Shown in pieces: positions 1 to 6,777 of a stretch of 9,862 bases of DNA. Numbering within the stretch: the first letter of the stretch is position 1; each line of letters begins with the position of its first letter. The DNA is from Alcaligenaceae bacterium (GTDB lineage: Bacteria > Pseudomonadota > Gammaproteobacteria > Burkholderiales > Burkholderiaceae_B): contig JAJUJN010000052.1 of assembly GCA_029265335.1 (NCBI GenBank), forward strand, positions 1 through 9,862, written 5' to 3'. Under the pieces are notes generated by a model. It ran no database searches, was not told the DNA's origin, and saw only the letters and a list, made by a program, of their open reading frames with translations. The position numbers were made by a program, and so were the translations under genes.

Positions 1-48
1 ACTGCCGCGGCCGAGGCCCCGGTGGCCGCCGAGCAACGTCCCGCCTGA
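1..48 (+). CDS. C-terminal end of an unidentified protein (5' part outside window)
   Basis: Frame 1 is open from the first base to a TGA at 46-48 and encodes a 15-residue tail rich in Ala, Pro and Glu (TAAAEAPVAAEQRPA). A strong intrinsic terminator starts about 55 bp downstream in the same direction, which supports a real gene ending here. The tail has low complexity and carries no family signature, so no function can be given. It could also be chance coding in GC-rich DNA, but the terminator placement argues against that. Confidence 0.55.
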   Translation, partial: TAAAEAPVAAEQRPA

Positions 49-103
49 CCGTCAGTGCTTCGCCTTCTGCCGCTTCGAGGCAGGGGGTTTGCCACTCTGA
101 ATG

Positions 104-129
104 AAAAGCGCCCTGAGGGGCGCTTTTTT
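104..129 (+). terminator. Rho-independent terminator of the left-edge gene
   Basis: A perfect 10-bp stem, AAAAGCGCCC (104-113) with GGGCGCTTTT (118-127), closes a TGAG loop and runs into six T residues (124-129). This is a classic intrinsic terminator. It separates the left-edge gene from the aceA regulatory region. Confidence 0.9.
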
Positions 130-265
130 ATTGGCTGCGCGGAGCAGCTTTCCATGCTTGCTCGAGGGGATCGACGCGACGCGTCACGGGGCCAGGGTTT
201 GCGCCGTGATCGGAGGAGGCCGCCGTGAGGTCTAGGTGGAATATGGGATGGTGTTGGACGGGAAA

Positions 266-282
266 ATGCTGCTAAGCAGCAT
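266..282. promoter_or_regulatory. Perfect 17-bp dyad, candidate operator upstream of aceA
   Basis: ATGCTGCT (266-273) and AGCAGCAT (275-282) are exact inverted copies around a single central A. An 8-bp perfect dyad with one central base looks like a binding site for a dimeric regulator. A hairpin with a 7-bp stem and TAA loop is also possible, but the bases after it (ATATTTTC) are only a weak T-tract. It lies about 290 bp before the aceA start, upstream of the AT-rich promoter zone. The regulator is unknown. Confidence 0.5.
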
Positions 283-318
283 ATATTTTCGCCTCCCGTT
301 TTTCACCAAAAGAATTTT

Positions 319-372
319 GATTTCATAAGGCAAAACGAAATCTGTAGGTCATTGATTTTCAAAAAGAAAATT
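319..372. promoter_or_regulatory. Array of inverted GATTTC/GAAATC half-sites
   Basis: Alternating half-sites occur in the AT-rich zone: GATTTC (319-324), GAAATC (337-342), GATTTTC (354-360) and GAAAAT (366-371). Adjacent members face each other as inverted repeats; the first pair is exact with a 12-base gap, and the last pair is ATTTTC/GAAAAT with a 5-base gap. They immediately precede and overlap promoter-like sequence, as expected of a regulator site for a carbon-source-controlled gene. AT-richness alone can create such repeats, so this is tentative. Confidence 0.35.
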
Positions 373-395
373 TTTAGTCTTATATAAGATATAAG
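352..395 (+). promoter_or_regulatory. Possible aceA promoter
   Basis: TTGATT (352-357) is followed after 17 bases by TAGTCT (375-380), a passable -35/-10 pair. Two better -10-like hexamers, TATAAG at 383-388 and 390-395, lie just downstream but have no good -35 at the usual distance. The local AT-rich context supports a promoter here; the exact hexamers are uncertain. It would give a leader of roughly 150 bases before the aceA start. Confidence 0.35.
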
Positions 396-437
396 CCTTG
401 AGTGCCGCGCAGCATTTCTCTAGACTTTTCCTTAACG

Positions 438-493
438 TTCCCGAATCGCTTCGGCACCGGAACAACAACCGGAAACCCTCCGGCGTTCGGGAA
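438..493 (+). other. Leader hairpin of aceA mRNA
   Basis: TTCCCGAA (438-445) and TTCGGGAA (486-493) are perfect 8-base inverted copies enclosing 40 bases that themselves contain three CCGG blocks. In RNA this would fold as a closed domain in the aceA leader, about 60 bases before the start codon. A structural or regulatory role is inferred only. Confidence 0.35.
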
Positions 494-553
494 GACAGCC
501 AGGTCGGCGCCGCCGTCCGGAACCATTTTCTTAACCAACTGCAAGGAAAAATC

Positions 554-1867
554 ATGACAACTCGCGAGCAAGCGGTACAGCAGCTTCGACAGGAATGGGC
601 GGAGAATCCGCGCTGGAAAGGCATCAAGCGGGGTTACAGCGAAGAGCACGTGGTGAATCTACGGGGTTCCCTGCAGCCCGAGTACACTTTGGCGCGGCGC
701 GGCGCCGAGCGTTTGTGGCTTGAGCTGGGCCGGCACGACTTCGTCAATGCACTGGGTGCGCTTACGGGTAACCAGGCTATGCAGCAAGTCAAGGCAGGGC
801 TCAAGGCCATCTACCTGTCGGGTTGGCAGGTGGCGGGCGACGCCAACCTGGCCGGCGAGATGTACCCTGATCAGTCGTTGTACCCGGCCAACTCCGTGCC
901 CCAGGTGGTGCGGCGCATCAACAATGCCCTGCAGCGCTGCGACCAGGTGCAATGGATGGAAGGCGTGAACCCGGGCGACGATGGCTATATCGATTACTTT
1001 GCACCCATTGTGGCCGATGCCGAAGCCGGTTTCGGTGGTGTGCTCAATGCCTTTGAATTGATGAAGGCCATGATCGAGGCGGGCGCAGCCGGCGTGCACT
1101 TCGAAGATCAGCTGGCCAGTGTCAAAAAGTGTGGCCACATGGGGGGCAAGGTTCTGGTGCCCACCCGCGAAGCTGTTGCCAAGCTGGTGGCCGCTCGTCT
1201 GGCAGCCGATGTCATGGGTGTGCCCACGGTGTTGATCGCGCGCACCGACGCCGATGCCGCCGACCTGATCACCAGCGACGTCGACGACAACGACCGCGCT
1301 TTCCTCACCGGTGAGCGCACGGTGGAGGGCTTCTTCCGTACCCAGCCGGGAATCGAGCAGGCGATTTCGCGAGGCCTGGCCTATGCGCCCTATGCCGACT
1401 TGATCTGGTGCGAAACTTCCACGCCCGACCTTCAATACGCGCGTCGTTTCGCCGAGGCCATCCACAAGCAGTTCCCCGGCAAGATGTTGGCCTACAACTG
1501 CTCGCCGTCGTTCAACTGGAAGAAGAATATCGACGACGACACCATTGCCCGCTTTCAGCGTGAGCTCGGCGCCATGGGCTACAAATTCCAGTTCATCACG
1601 CTCGCCGGCTTTCATGCGCTCAACTACGGGATGTTCGAGCTCGCCCATGGCTATGCTCGCCGCCAGATGCCCGCCTTTGTGGAGCTGCAAGAAAAAGAGT
1701 TCGCTGCCGCCAGCAAAGGCTTTACCGCCGTCAAGCACCAGCGCGAGGTGGGAACGGGCTACTTCGATGCCGTGACGCAAACCATCGAGGGCGGTCAGTC
1801 GTCCACCACAGCTCTCACCGGCTCCACCGAGGAGCAGCAGTTCGAGGTGGAAAACACGGCAGCCTGA
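554..1867 (+). CDS. aceA: Isocitrate lyase
   Basis: Cleaves isocitrate to succinate and glyoxylate in the cytoplasm, the first step of the glyoxylate shunt, allowing growth on acetate and fatty acids. The 437-residue product matches the short E. coli-type (about 434 aa) class along its whole length. The catalytic loop KKCGHMGGK lies at 191-199 with the nucleophile-region Cys193. Metal and substrate residues sit in VADAEAGF (153-160), WCETSTPD (285-292) and NCSPSFNW (315-322), and SGW is at 89-91, so all key motifs are intact. ATG 554 is chosen because AAGGA (543-547) precedes it by 6 bases and the N-terminus MTTREQ aligns with known lyases; the frame is open further upstream but without family similarity. 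A DUF924 gene follows after 43 bp with no terminator, suggesting co-transcription. No aceK follows. Its partner aceB lies about 6 kb downstream on the same strand. Confidence 0.97.
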   Translation: MTTREQAVQQLRQEWAENPRWKGIKRGYSEEHVVNLRGSLQPEYTLARRGAERLWLELGRHDFVNALGALTGNQAMQQVKAGLKAIYLSGWQVAGDANLAGEMYPDQSLYPANSVPQVVRRINNALQRCDQVQWMEGVNPGDDGYIDYFAPIVADAEAGFGGVLNAFELMKAMIEAGAAGVHFEDQLASVKKCGHMGGKVLVPTREAVAKLVAARLAADVMGVPTVLIARTDADAADLITSDVDDNDRAFLTGERTVEGFFRTQPGIEQAISRGLAYAPYADLIWCETSTPDLQYARRFAEAIHKQFPGKMLAYNCSPSFNWKKNIDDDTIARFQRELGAMGYKFQFITLAGFHALNYGMFELAHGYARRQMPAFVELQEKEFAAASKGFTAVKHQREVGTGYFDAVTQTIEGGQSSTTALTGSTEEQQFEVENTAA

Positions 1868-1910
1868 AACTGCGTACTATGAGCCAAGTGCAATCCTGGA
1901 GGTCGCAGTG

Positions 1911-2594
1911 ATGCAAGCCGACGATCGCAATGGGGGCGGGCGCAGCGCTGCACCCCAGGAGCCTTGGCAAGAAGTGCTTGATTTCTGGTTTCCCGAAGAA
2001 GCCTTGCCGCCGGCGGAGCTCAGCCTAACCGCGCATCGCGAATTCTGGGTGTGGCGTATGCGCGGTGGGGCCCACAACGACGTGGTCAACCGTTATGCGG
2101 ATCTCACTGCGCAGGCGGCCGCGGGGCAGCTCGATCACTGGGCCGTCGAGCCCGCCGGTAGGCTCGCTCTCATCATCGTGCTTGATCAATTCTCGCGCTC
2201 CGTCTGGCGAGAGAGTGCGCAAGCCTGGACCCAGGATCCGGCGGCGCTGGCGCTGACCGAAGAAGGTCTGGCGAATGGGCATTACGCGAGCTTGCGGCAA
2301 CCCTGGCGCAAGATCGTGTTCGGTCTGCCGTTTGGGCATTGTGAAGGAGCCGATCATCTGGCACGGGTCGACCGCTTGATAGAGCTGCGAACCGCGGTGG
2401 CCGATGAGGCGCCGGTGCATCTGGCGCCCATCTATCGCTCTTTGGTAGAACAAGCGGGTAAGGTGCGTAGAGTGGTCGCCGCCTTCGGGCGTCACCCTCA
2501 TCGCAATGAGCTACTCGGCCGGCGATCAACGCCCGAAGAGGCAGTCTACCTGCGTAACGGGCAATTCCCGCACCTGCAGGCCTTCGACGACTGA
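1911..2594 (+). CDS. DUF924 family protein
   Basis: A 227-residue soluble protein of the DUF924 family (COG3803), whose members are predicted to form an alpha-helical TPR-like fold and have no established biochemical role. Family hallmarks are present in order: EVLDFWF at 21-27, a helix with LALIIVLDQFSRSVW at 85-99, the segment FGLPFGHCEGADHL at 137-150, and the C-terminal FGRHPHRNELLGRRSTPEE at 192-210. No signal peptide or membrane segment is seen. GGAGG (1898-1902) lies 8 bases before ATG 1911; a GTG at 1908 would leave only 5, so ATG is preferred, though either is possible. It follows aceA by 43 bp on the same strand without a visible terminator and probably shares its transcript. The family identification is firm; a link to glyoxylate metabolism is only suggested by position. 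Confidence 0.9.
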   Translation: MQADDRNGGGRSAAPQEPWQEVLDFWFPEEALPPAELSLTAHREFWVWRMRGGAHNDVVNRYADLTAQAAAGQLDHWAVEPAGRLALIIVLDQFSRSVWRESAQAWTQDPAALALTEEGLANGHYASLRQPWRKIVFGLPFGHCEGADHLARVDRLIELRTAVADEAPVHLAPIYRSLVEQAGKVRRVVAAFGRHPHRNELLGRRSTPEEAVYLRNGQFPHLQAFDD

Positions 2595-2597
2595 GGG

Positions 2598-2632
2598 CGG
2601 CCTTGCCCCGATTGTGGGGCGGGGCAAGGTCG
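2598..2632 (+). terminator. Strong hairpin after DUF924 gene, without T-tract
   Basis: CCTTGCCCC (2601-2609) pairs perfectly with GGGGCAAGG (2621-2629), and the stem extends outward to 12 pairs with one G-T wobble (2598-2600 with 2630-2632). The loop is 11 bases. It begins 4 bases after the DUF924 stop codon. No run of T follows, so it may act as a 3'-end stabiliser or factor-assisted terminator, not a classic intrinsic terminator. Confidence 0.5.
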
Positions 2633-2702
2633 TGGTAGGTGGTATCGGTTGGCTGAGCCCTGCGCGAAAAGCTGTGATTCTTCGGTGGCGGGCTCCCGAC
2701 GC

Positions 2703-2735
2703 AACGCAGTTGCGAGCCTGCGACTGCGTTTCTCT
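2703..2735 (+). terminator. Hairpin between convergent DUF924 and dienelactone hydrolase genes
   Basis: AACGCAGT (2703-2710) and ACTGCGTT (2723-2730) are exact inverted copies; inner bases add two G-C pairs and two G-T wobbles, closing an AGCC loop. The plus strand continues with TTTCTCT, a weak U-tract, so the hairpin most plausibly ends transcription of the aceA-DUF924 transcript before it enters the convergent gene, whose stop codon is at 2742-2744. Confidence 0.5.
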
Positions 2736-2741
2736 GAAAGC

Positions 2742-3434
2742 CTATGACACGTGCTTTTGCATGAAGGCGTGTGAGCGCTCTTCGGCCAGTTTTGCCGCGT
2801 CTTCGTTACGGTGAGCGCCGTTGGGGCGGGCAAAGGCGTGATCGCAGTTGGGGTAGAGGTGAGCTTCCCAACCTGAGCGGGCCTTGACCGCATCGAGAAT
2901 GGTATTGCGGGCCTCTTCCGGCACAAAGCTGTCGAGTTCGGCAATGTGCAGCAGTGCAGGAGCTGCGCTCGCCGACAGCGAGGGCACCAGGTGCTCCAGG
3001 GCCACCCCGTAATAGCTCACGGCACAACTGATGGGCGTATCGGCGGCCATGCGCACCACCAGGCGACCACCCCAGCAATACCCCAGAGCCGCGATTTTTT
3101 GGTGACCGATTTTGTCGGCCAGCCACTGCCTGGCTGCTTCGAGATCGGACACCACTTGGTCTTCGTCCATGCTTTGCATGAGCGACATGCCTTTCTTGAA
3201 TTCTTCTTCGTTGTTGGGGTTGAGGTCGAGGCCGGCCTCTTTGCGCCAGAACAGGTCGGGACAAATGACGTTGTAACCGAGGCTGGCCCAGCGATCGGCG
3301 GCGGCCCGCATGGACGCGTTGACGCCGAAGATCTCTTGGATCAGCACCAGACCGGGGGCGTCTTTGTTGGCGGCTTCGGCAAAGTAAGCGCCGAAAGATT
3401 GACCGTCTTTACTGGTGAGGGTGACTTGACTCAT
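2742..3434 (-). CDS. Dienelactone hydrolase family protein
   Basis: A 230-residue cytoplasmic alpha/beta hydrolase of the dienelactone hydrolase family, which hydrolyses enol-lactones such as those in chlorocatechol breakdown; many members act on unknown esters or lactones. The catalytic set of the family is complete: nucleophile Cys120 in GYCWGG (118-123), Asp168 in AELDSF, His199 in CDHAFARP, and the partner Glu34 in LIQEIFG. There is no signal peptide. Several ATG codons are clustered at the start; MSQVTL at 3434 is chosen because a GGAG lies 9 bases upstream and because family members begin just before such a beta-strand, while earlier ATGs would overlap that GGAG. It converges with the DUF924 gene and diverges from the methyltransferase gene. 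No aromatic-degradation genes are nearby, so the true substrate cannot be inferred. Confidence 0.92.
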   Translation of the reverse strand: MSQVTLTSKDGQSFGAYFAEAANKDAPGLVLIQEIFGVNASMRAAADRWASLGYNVICPDLFWRKEAGLDLNPNNEEEFKKGMSLMQSMDEDQVVSDLEAARQWLADKIGHQKIAALGYCWGGRLVVRMAADTPISCAVSYYGVALEHLVPSLSASAAPALLHIAELDSFVPEEARNTILDAVKARSGWEAHLYPNCDHAFARPNGAHRNEDAAKLAEERSHAFMQKHVS

Positions 3435-3701
3435 ATTCATCATCTCCATTCAGTGGAAGTGGAAGCGTGGAACCCAGAAAACCCTAACATATTTGCGCCA
3501 CGCGATAATGGCAAGATCGAGCCCCGCCAGAGGGCTGCGATCGCAGGCGCCGGCGTAGCCTGCCGCAAGGTGCGGCTTGCGCCAATTGACGGGTTACACT
3601 GAACTTTACCCATTGCCTGAAGGGTTTACCGGCTTTCTTTTGTGGGGTTGGGCCGGGTCTGAACGTAAGCCTCACCGCCTTGCCATTCATTGGGGCCACC
3701 T
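3435..3701. other. Divergent intergenic region with GC-rich palindromes
   Basis: This 267-bp gap between divergent genes must hold promoters for both, but no hexamer pair is convincing. It contains the perfect 12-bp palindrome CTGCGATCGCAG (3535-3546), a hairpin GCCGCA (3562-3567) with TGCGGC (3571-3576), and outer arms GGCGC (3546-3550) with GCGCC (3579-3583). Together these could form a branched GC-rich structure resembling extragenic palindromic elements. A TTGACG at about 3586-3591 is -35-like but lacks a good partner. Confidence 0.4.
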
Positions 3702-4448
3702 ATGTACAAAGATCTGGTTGAAGATTTGGATGGGTATTCGGTTGAACCCGATACCTTCCTCGACGTTCCCTTCGTACCCACCGATGAACACGTTATTCGT
3801 GCCATGCTTCAGCTGGGCAAAGTCGGGCCGCGCGATATCCTCTACGACCTCGGTTCTGGCGAAGGCGGCATCCTCATTGAGGCCGCTCGGCAGTTCGGCA
3901 CGCAGGGCGTGGGCATCGAGATAGACCCCTTGCGTATTGCCGACGCCATGGAGTTTGCCGCGGATGCGCGCGTCGAGCACTTGATCGATTTTGTAGAAGA
4001 TAACCTCTTCGAGGCCGACATCAGCGAGGCCACGGTGGTTACCATGTATCTGCTCGAGAGCGTCAATATTCAGTTGCGGCCCAAACTTCTCAAAGAGTTG
4101 CGGCCGGGTACTCGGATCATTTCGCATGCTTTTCACATGGGCGAATGGCAACCCGACGAAAAGCTGGAGCTGAGCCACATCACGATCTTCAAATGGGTGG
4201 TGCCGGCCAAGATAGAAGGCGTGTGGGAATGGGAGGGACTCGACGACCGCCTCTATTACGTGGAGCTGCAGCAGAAGTACCAGGAAGTCTCGGGCAATGC
4301 CTGGGTAGACAACGAACCTGCCACGCTCAATCGCGCGAGTTTGTCGGGTAATTGGCTTGAGCTCGAAATTCAGGCCCCCAATCAGGCACCGGTCGTGTTC
4401 ACGCTGATTGTGGACGACGACGACTGGGAAGTGGTGCAACACGACTGA
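3702..4448 (+). CDS. Class I SAM-dependent methyltransferase with extra C-terminal domain
   Basis: A 248-residue cytoplasmic protein whose N-terminal two-thirds is a Rossmann-type S-adenosylmethionine methyltransferase. Motif I reads YDLGSGEGG at 48-56, the acidic end of strand 2 is GIEIDP (71-76), and the post-I region contains DNLFEAD around 100. The preceding PFVPTDEHV (23-31) and the later segment near RIISHAFHMGEWQPD are typical of a small-protein family resembling eukaryotic FAM173-type lysine methyltransferases; the target here is unknown. From about residue 155 onward there is an additional acidic, probably beta-rich domain containing KWVVPAKIEGVWEWEG and ending in a stretch of aspartates. 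ATG 3702 has only a weak GGGG upstream; a TTG 12 bases earlier is in frame but less likely. The gene is probably transcribed alone, with a terminator hairpin at 4570-4592. Confidence 0.87.
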   Translation: MYKDLVEDLDGYSVEPDTFLDVPFVPTDEHVIRAMLQLGKVGPRDILYDLGSGEGGILIEAARQFGTQGVGIEIDPLRIADAMEFAADARVEHLIDFVEDNLFEADISEATVVTMYLLESVNIQLRPKLLKELRPGTRIISHAFHMGEWQPDEKLELSHITIFKWVVPAKIEGVWEWEGLDDRLYYVELQQKYQEVSGNAWVDNEPATLNRASLSGNWLELEIQAPNQAPVVFTLIVDDDDWEVVQHD

Positions 4449-4451
4449 GCA

Positions 4452-4466
4452 GCCTGTGCCACAGGC
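4452..4466 (+). repeat. Short perfect dyad after the methyltransferase stop
   Basis: GCCTGTG (4452-4458) and CACAGGC (4460-4466) are exact inverted copies around one base, starting 3 bases after the stop codon. It could fold as a small 3'-end hairpin (5-bp stem, 5-base loop). No T-tract follows. A direct repeat CTGAGGCCG occurs shortly after at 4487-4495 and 4502-4510. Confidence 0.35.
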
Positions 4467-4569
4467 CGAGTTTCGTCTAAGGGGTGCTGAGGCCGTCGGT
4501 ACTGAGGCCGGCCGAAATCAGCGGACCCCAGCCGTGCGCCCCAGCATTTTTCTTCAATTCGCCCAAAGC

Positions 4570-4592
4570 GCCACTGATGTTCAGTGGCTTTT
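4570..4592 (+). terminator. Terminator hairpin overlapping the 3' end of the PCuAC gene
   Basis: GCCACTGA (4570-4577) pairs perfectly with TCAGTGGC (4581-4588) around a TGT loop, followed on the plus strand by TTTT (4589-4592). It is placed to end the methyltransferase transcript. The right arm includes the stop codon and last codons of the convergent PCuAC gene. Flanking CCAAA and TTTGG could extend the stem and let it act on both strands, but the minus-strand tail GCTTTGGG is a poor U-tract. Confidence 0.65.
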
Positions 4593-5066
4593 GGCGGGTG
4601 CGTGGCCGTGTGCACCCGAGGCGTTCCCCAGGGCGCGAACAGGAGCTTCGATGTCGATCTGCTCGCGCGTACCGTCGGCATGCTCGAAGGTGAGGGTAAG
4701 GGGTACGGTGTTGTCGGCCTGAGCTTGCTCGAGCAAGTCGATCAGCATGATGTGGTAGCCGCCAGGTTTGAGGTCCACGGTTTCTCCTGCAGGCAACTGC
4801 ACGCTCGGAATTTCGCGCATGCGCATGATGTCGCCGTCCATGGTCATTTCATGAATCTCCACTTGTTCGGCCGCCGGCGAATCCGCCGCCACCAGTGCGG
4901 TATCGGTGGTAGACGTCAAGCGCATGAACGCTCCGGTGGATGGCTGGTGGGGCACGGTGGCGCGCACCCACGGTTCATCCACACGGATCTCGGCCTGGGC
5001 CGATGCCATGCCGAGCAGCGAGGCGGAAGCGAGGGCAATCACGGGAAGCTTGCGTAGTTTGAACAT
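4581..5066 (-). CDS. PCuAC-type periplasmic copper chaperone
   Basis: A 161-residue exported copper chaperone of the PCuAC (DUF461) family, which binds Cu(I) in the periplasm and delivers it to the CuA site of cytochrome c oxidase, usually with Sco. The N-terminus MFKLRKLPVIALASASLLGMASAQA is a signal peptide with likely cleavage near residue 25. The diagnostic H-x10-M-x21-H-x-M copper site is exact: His72, Met83, His105, Met107. The C-terminus adds a small His-containing tail (GAHGHAPAKSH). The ATG overlaps the TGA of the upstream CopCD gene by one base (TGATG), and GGAG lies about 8 bases before it inside that gene, so translation is probably coupled. Last gene of the four-gene copper operon; its final codons lie in a hairpin that also terminates the convergent gene. 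Confidence 0.95.
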   Translation of the reverse strand: MFKLRKLPVIALASASLLGMASAQAEIRVDEPWVRATVPHQPSTGAFMRLTSTTDTALVAADSPAAEQVEIHEMTMDGDIMRMREIPSVQLPAGETVDLKPGGYHIMLIDLLEQAQADNTVPLTLTFEHADGTREQIDIEAPVRALGNASGAHGHAPAKSH

Positions 5067-6760
5067 CAGGTTTCTCCAGGTTGAATGGGATGGAGCGATG
5101 ACTCCATCACCGTGGTCGTTGAAAGAACGATGCGGTCAAAGTCGGTTATCAGAATATTCAGTCGCACTTGCCAGACCGACAGATTGGGAAGATTCAGAGG
5201 GCTTACTTGCCAGGTGGCATCAGCGATCTTGTCGGCGTCAAAAGTGAGCGTTTCGATGCCTGCTTCGGGGTTGGCGAACACCACCTCCACCGCCTGGGCC
5301 TCGAGTGGTGTGAGGTTGGCATGAAACAACTCGAACGTGAGGCTTGCAGCACGGTTTCCGGCACCGTGAGTCCAGTGCAGGCGGGCAACGGCATCGGTCG
5401 AACGGATTTCGGTTGATCGCTGCACACCGTGCTGCGCGTCGGAACTGACCATAGACGCCGCGGGGCCTATGAGGGCCCGCGGCGGCGGTGTAAAGCGCCA
5501 CAGCGCCACCGCTGCAAGTATCAGCACAGCCAAGATCAGTTCCACCAGCGCCAGGCGTCGCACCCCGGCTTTGGCCTGGCTGTCACCGGCCAGCGCCGCC
5601 CGCGTCAGCCCGTAGCGGTTGTAGGCAGCCAGGCTCAGTAAAGCCAGCACCAGGGCAAGCTTGAAGAGCAGGATCTGTCCGTAGCGTGTATGCCAAAGCG
5701 ATGCGGCGGTATCGAGCTGCAAGAAAATCAGCACACAGCCACTGAGAAAAAGCGCGGCCACAGCCCATGGGAGCCAGCGCGATAAGAAAGCGAGTTCCGG
5801 GTTCGAGGCAGGATGCTTCAACGACCGCACCAGCGGCAGGAGTGACCCTATCCAGAAGGTGACGGCCACGCCGTGCCACCACACTGCAGGACGGGCCAGC
5901 CACGTGGGTGGTGCCTGGCTCGCGTGACCACTGCTGGCCAGGGATGCGCCAACCAGCAGCAAGGCGAGGCCGGCCAGCAGGTGGCGAATCGTCTGTGAGG
6001 AAGCTCTCGCTACCGCGGACGAGCAAACCAGCGCGGCGAGCACAAATGCCGTGGAATACGCCACCGATGTGCTCAGCGCTGCCTGCCAGGGCGCGCGACT
6101 GAAAATGGCCAGCAAGGGCACGTTCAGAGCGTCCACTCCCAACAGGCCCAGATTGAGCAAGCTGGCCGTCACAGCCAAAAAAAGCAGTCCTTTGACGCCA
6201 TTTTGCTTGCCCTGAGGACGGTTCATCCATGCGGGCCAGAGGGCCCACCCCACGCTGAGGAAAACCCCGCAGTACATCGCCCAGCGGGTGAGCCAGATCA
6301 GGGTGTCGCGAAAAGGGTGGGGTACAGAAGGCGCTGCGGTCGGCGATAGTGCCTCCCCGCCCACAGCAAATGCCAATGTGCCGCCCACAGGGTGACCGTC
6401 AGCCGATATCACCCGCCAACTCAAGCCATAGCTGCCCGGCTGAACCACGGGTGGCAGGACAACTTGTACCGAATCGGAGACGGCTTTGCTCGGCTCCAGC
6501 GGCGTGATCAATCCATCGGGTTGGATGAGGCGCAAGACCAAGGGAGTTACTGGCTCGTTGAAAGTCAAGAGCACGTGGTCTGGAGCTGCGGTGAGGTTAG
6601 CGCCATTGGCCGGTGCGCTGGACAGCAGGGAAGCGTGCGCGTGCGCGCCCCGGCTGATCAGCAGCAGTACCAGGCTGAGCAGGCACAGTGCGATCAGCCG
6701 CCAATTGAGGAAGGGCGCGCGGCAGACGCCCATGTAGGAGGGTCTCATGAGTAGCGGCAC
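5066..6760 (-). CDS. CopC-CopD fusion copper transport protein (YcnJ-like)
   Basis: A 564-residue inner-membrane protein joining a periplasmic CopC domain to a CopD membrane domain, as in Bacillus YcnJ, implicated in copper uptake. A signal anchor at about 20-41 ends in AHA, so the mature protein would begin at His42 (HASLLSSAP). With Asp121 and His123 in DGHP this gives the CopC Cu(II) site; no Met-rich Cu(I) site is seen. About eight hydrophobic segments follow between 152 and 421, with histidines in SSGHA (277-280) and WWHG (294-297). Residues 425-555 form a further non-membrane domain resembling the FixH/YtkA-like C-terminus of some fusions. GTG 6760 is chosen because GGAG (6768-6771) lies 7 bases upstream; the ATGs at 6748 and 6733 lack a good site. 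It lies 54 bp after the YcnI gene and overlaps the PCuAC start. Confidence 0.93.
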   Translation of the reverse strand: MPLLMRPSYMGVCRAPFLNWRLIALCLLSLVLLLISRGAHAHASLLSSAPANGANLTAAPDHVLLTFNEPVTPLVLRLIQPDGLITPLEPSKAVSDSVQVVLPPVVQPGSYGLSWRVISADGHPVGGTLAFAVGGEALSPTAAPSVPHPFRDTLIWLTRWAMYCGVFLSVGWALWPAWMNRPQGKQNGVKGLLFLAVTASLLNLGLLGVDALNVPLLAIFSRAPWQAALSTSVAYSTAFVLAALVCSSAVARASSQTIRHLLAGLALLLVGASLASSGHASQAPPTWLARPAVWWHGVAVTFWIGSLLPLVRSLKHPASNPELAFLSRWLPWAVAALFLSGCVLIFLQLDTAASLWHTRYGQILLFKLALVLALLSLAAYNRYGLTRAALAGDSQAKAGVRRLALVELILAVLILAAVALWRFTPPPRALIGPAASMVSSDAQHGVQRSTEIRSTDAVARLHWTHGAGNRAASLTFELFHANLTPLEAQAVEVVFANPEAGIETLTFDADKIADATWQVSPLNLPNLSVWQVRLNILITDFDRIVLSTTTVMESSLHPIQPGET

Positions 6761-6777
6761 AGCGGTGCTCCGTACAA

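Larger units (their letters stand above)
130..553 (+). other. aceA upstream regulatory region and leader (no gene)
   Basis: No convincing gene lies in these 424 bases. The first 110 are GC-rich. About 240-400 is strikingly AT-rich compared with the rest of the window and holds promoter-like and operator-like symmetry, described separately. From about 400 to 553 the sequence is GC-rich again, as expected of a transcribed leader, and holds the motif CCGGAA at 457, 469 and 517 plus a long-range inverted repeat. The aceA frame stays open back to a TTG at 398, closed upstream by an in-frame TAA at 392-394. The extra 52 codons match nothing in known isocitrate lyases and have no ribosome binding site, so they are treated as leader. 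Confidence 0.7.

Noticed and set aside
153..227. 24-codon plus-strand frame starting MLARGDRRD
   Set aside because: No ribosome site precedes it and its Arg-rich composition is what GC-rich non-coding DNA gives by chance.
398..553. 52-residue N-terminal extension of aceA from a TTG at 398
   Set aside because: No ribosome binding site precedes it, the residues match nothing in isocitrate lyases, and ATG 554 has a good site and the family N-terminus.
659..1780. 373-codon open frame antisense to aceA
   Set aside because: It is a shadow of the isocitrate lyase codon pattern with no recognisable domain or ribosome site.
2946..3602. 218-codon plus-strand frame over the dienelactone hydrolase gene
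   Set aside because: It is antisense to a hydrolase with a complete catalytic set and has no motif of its own.
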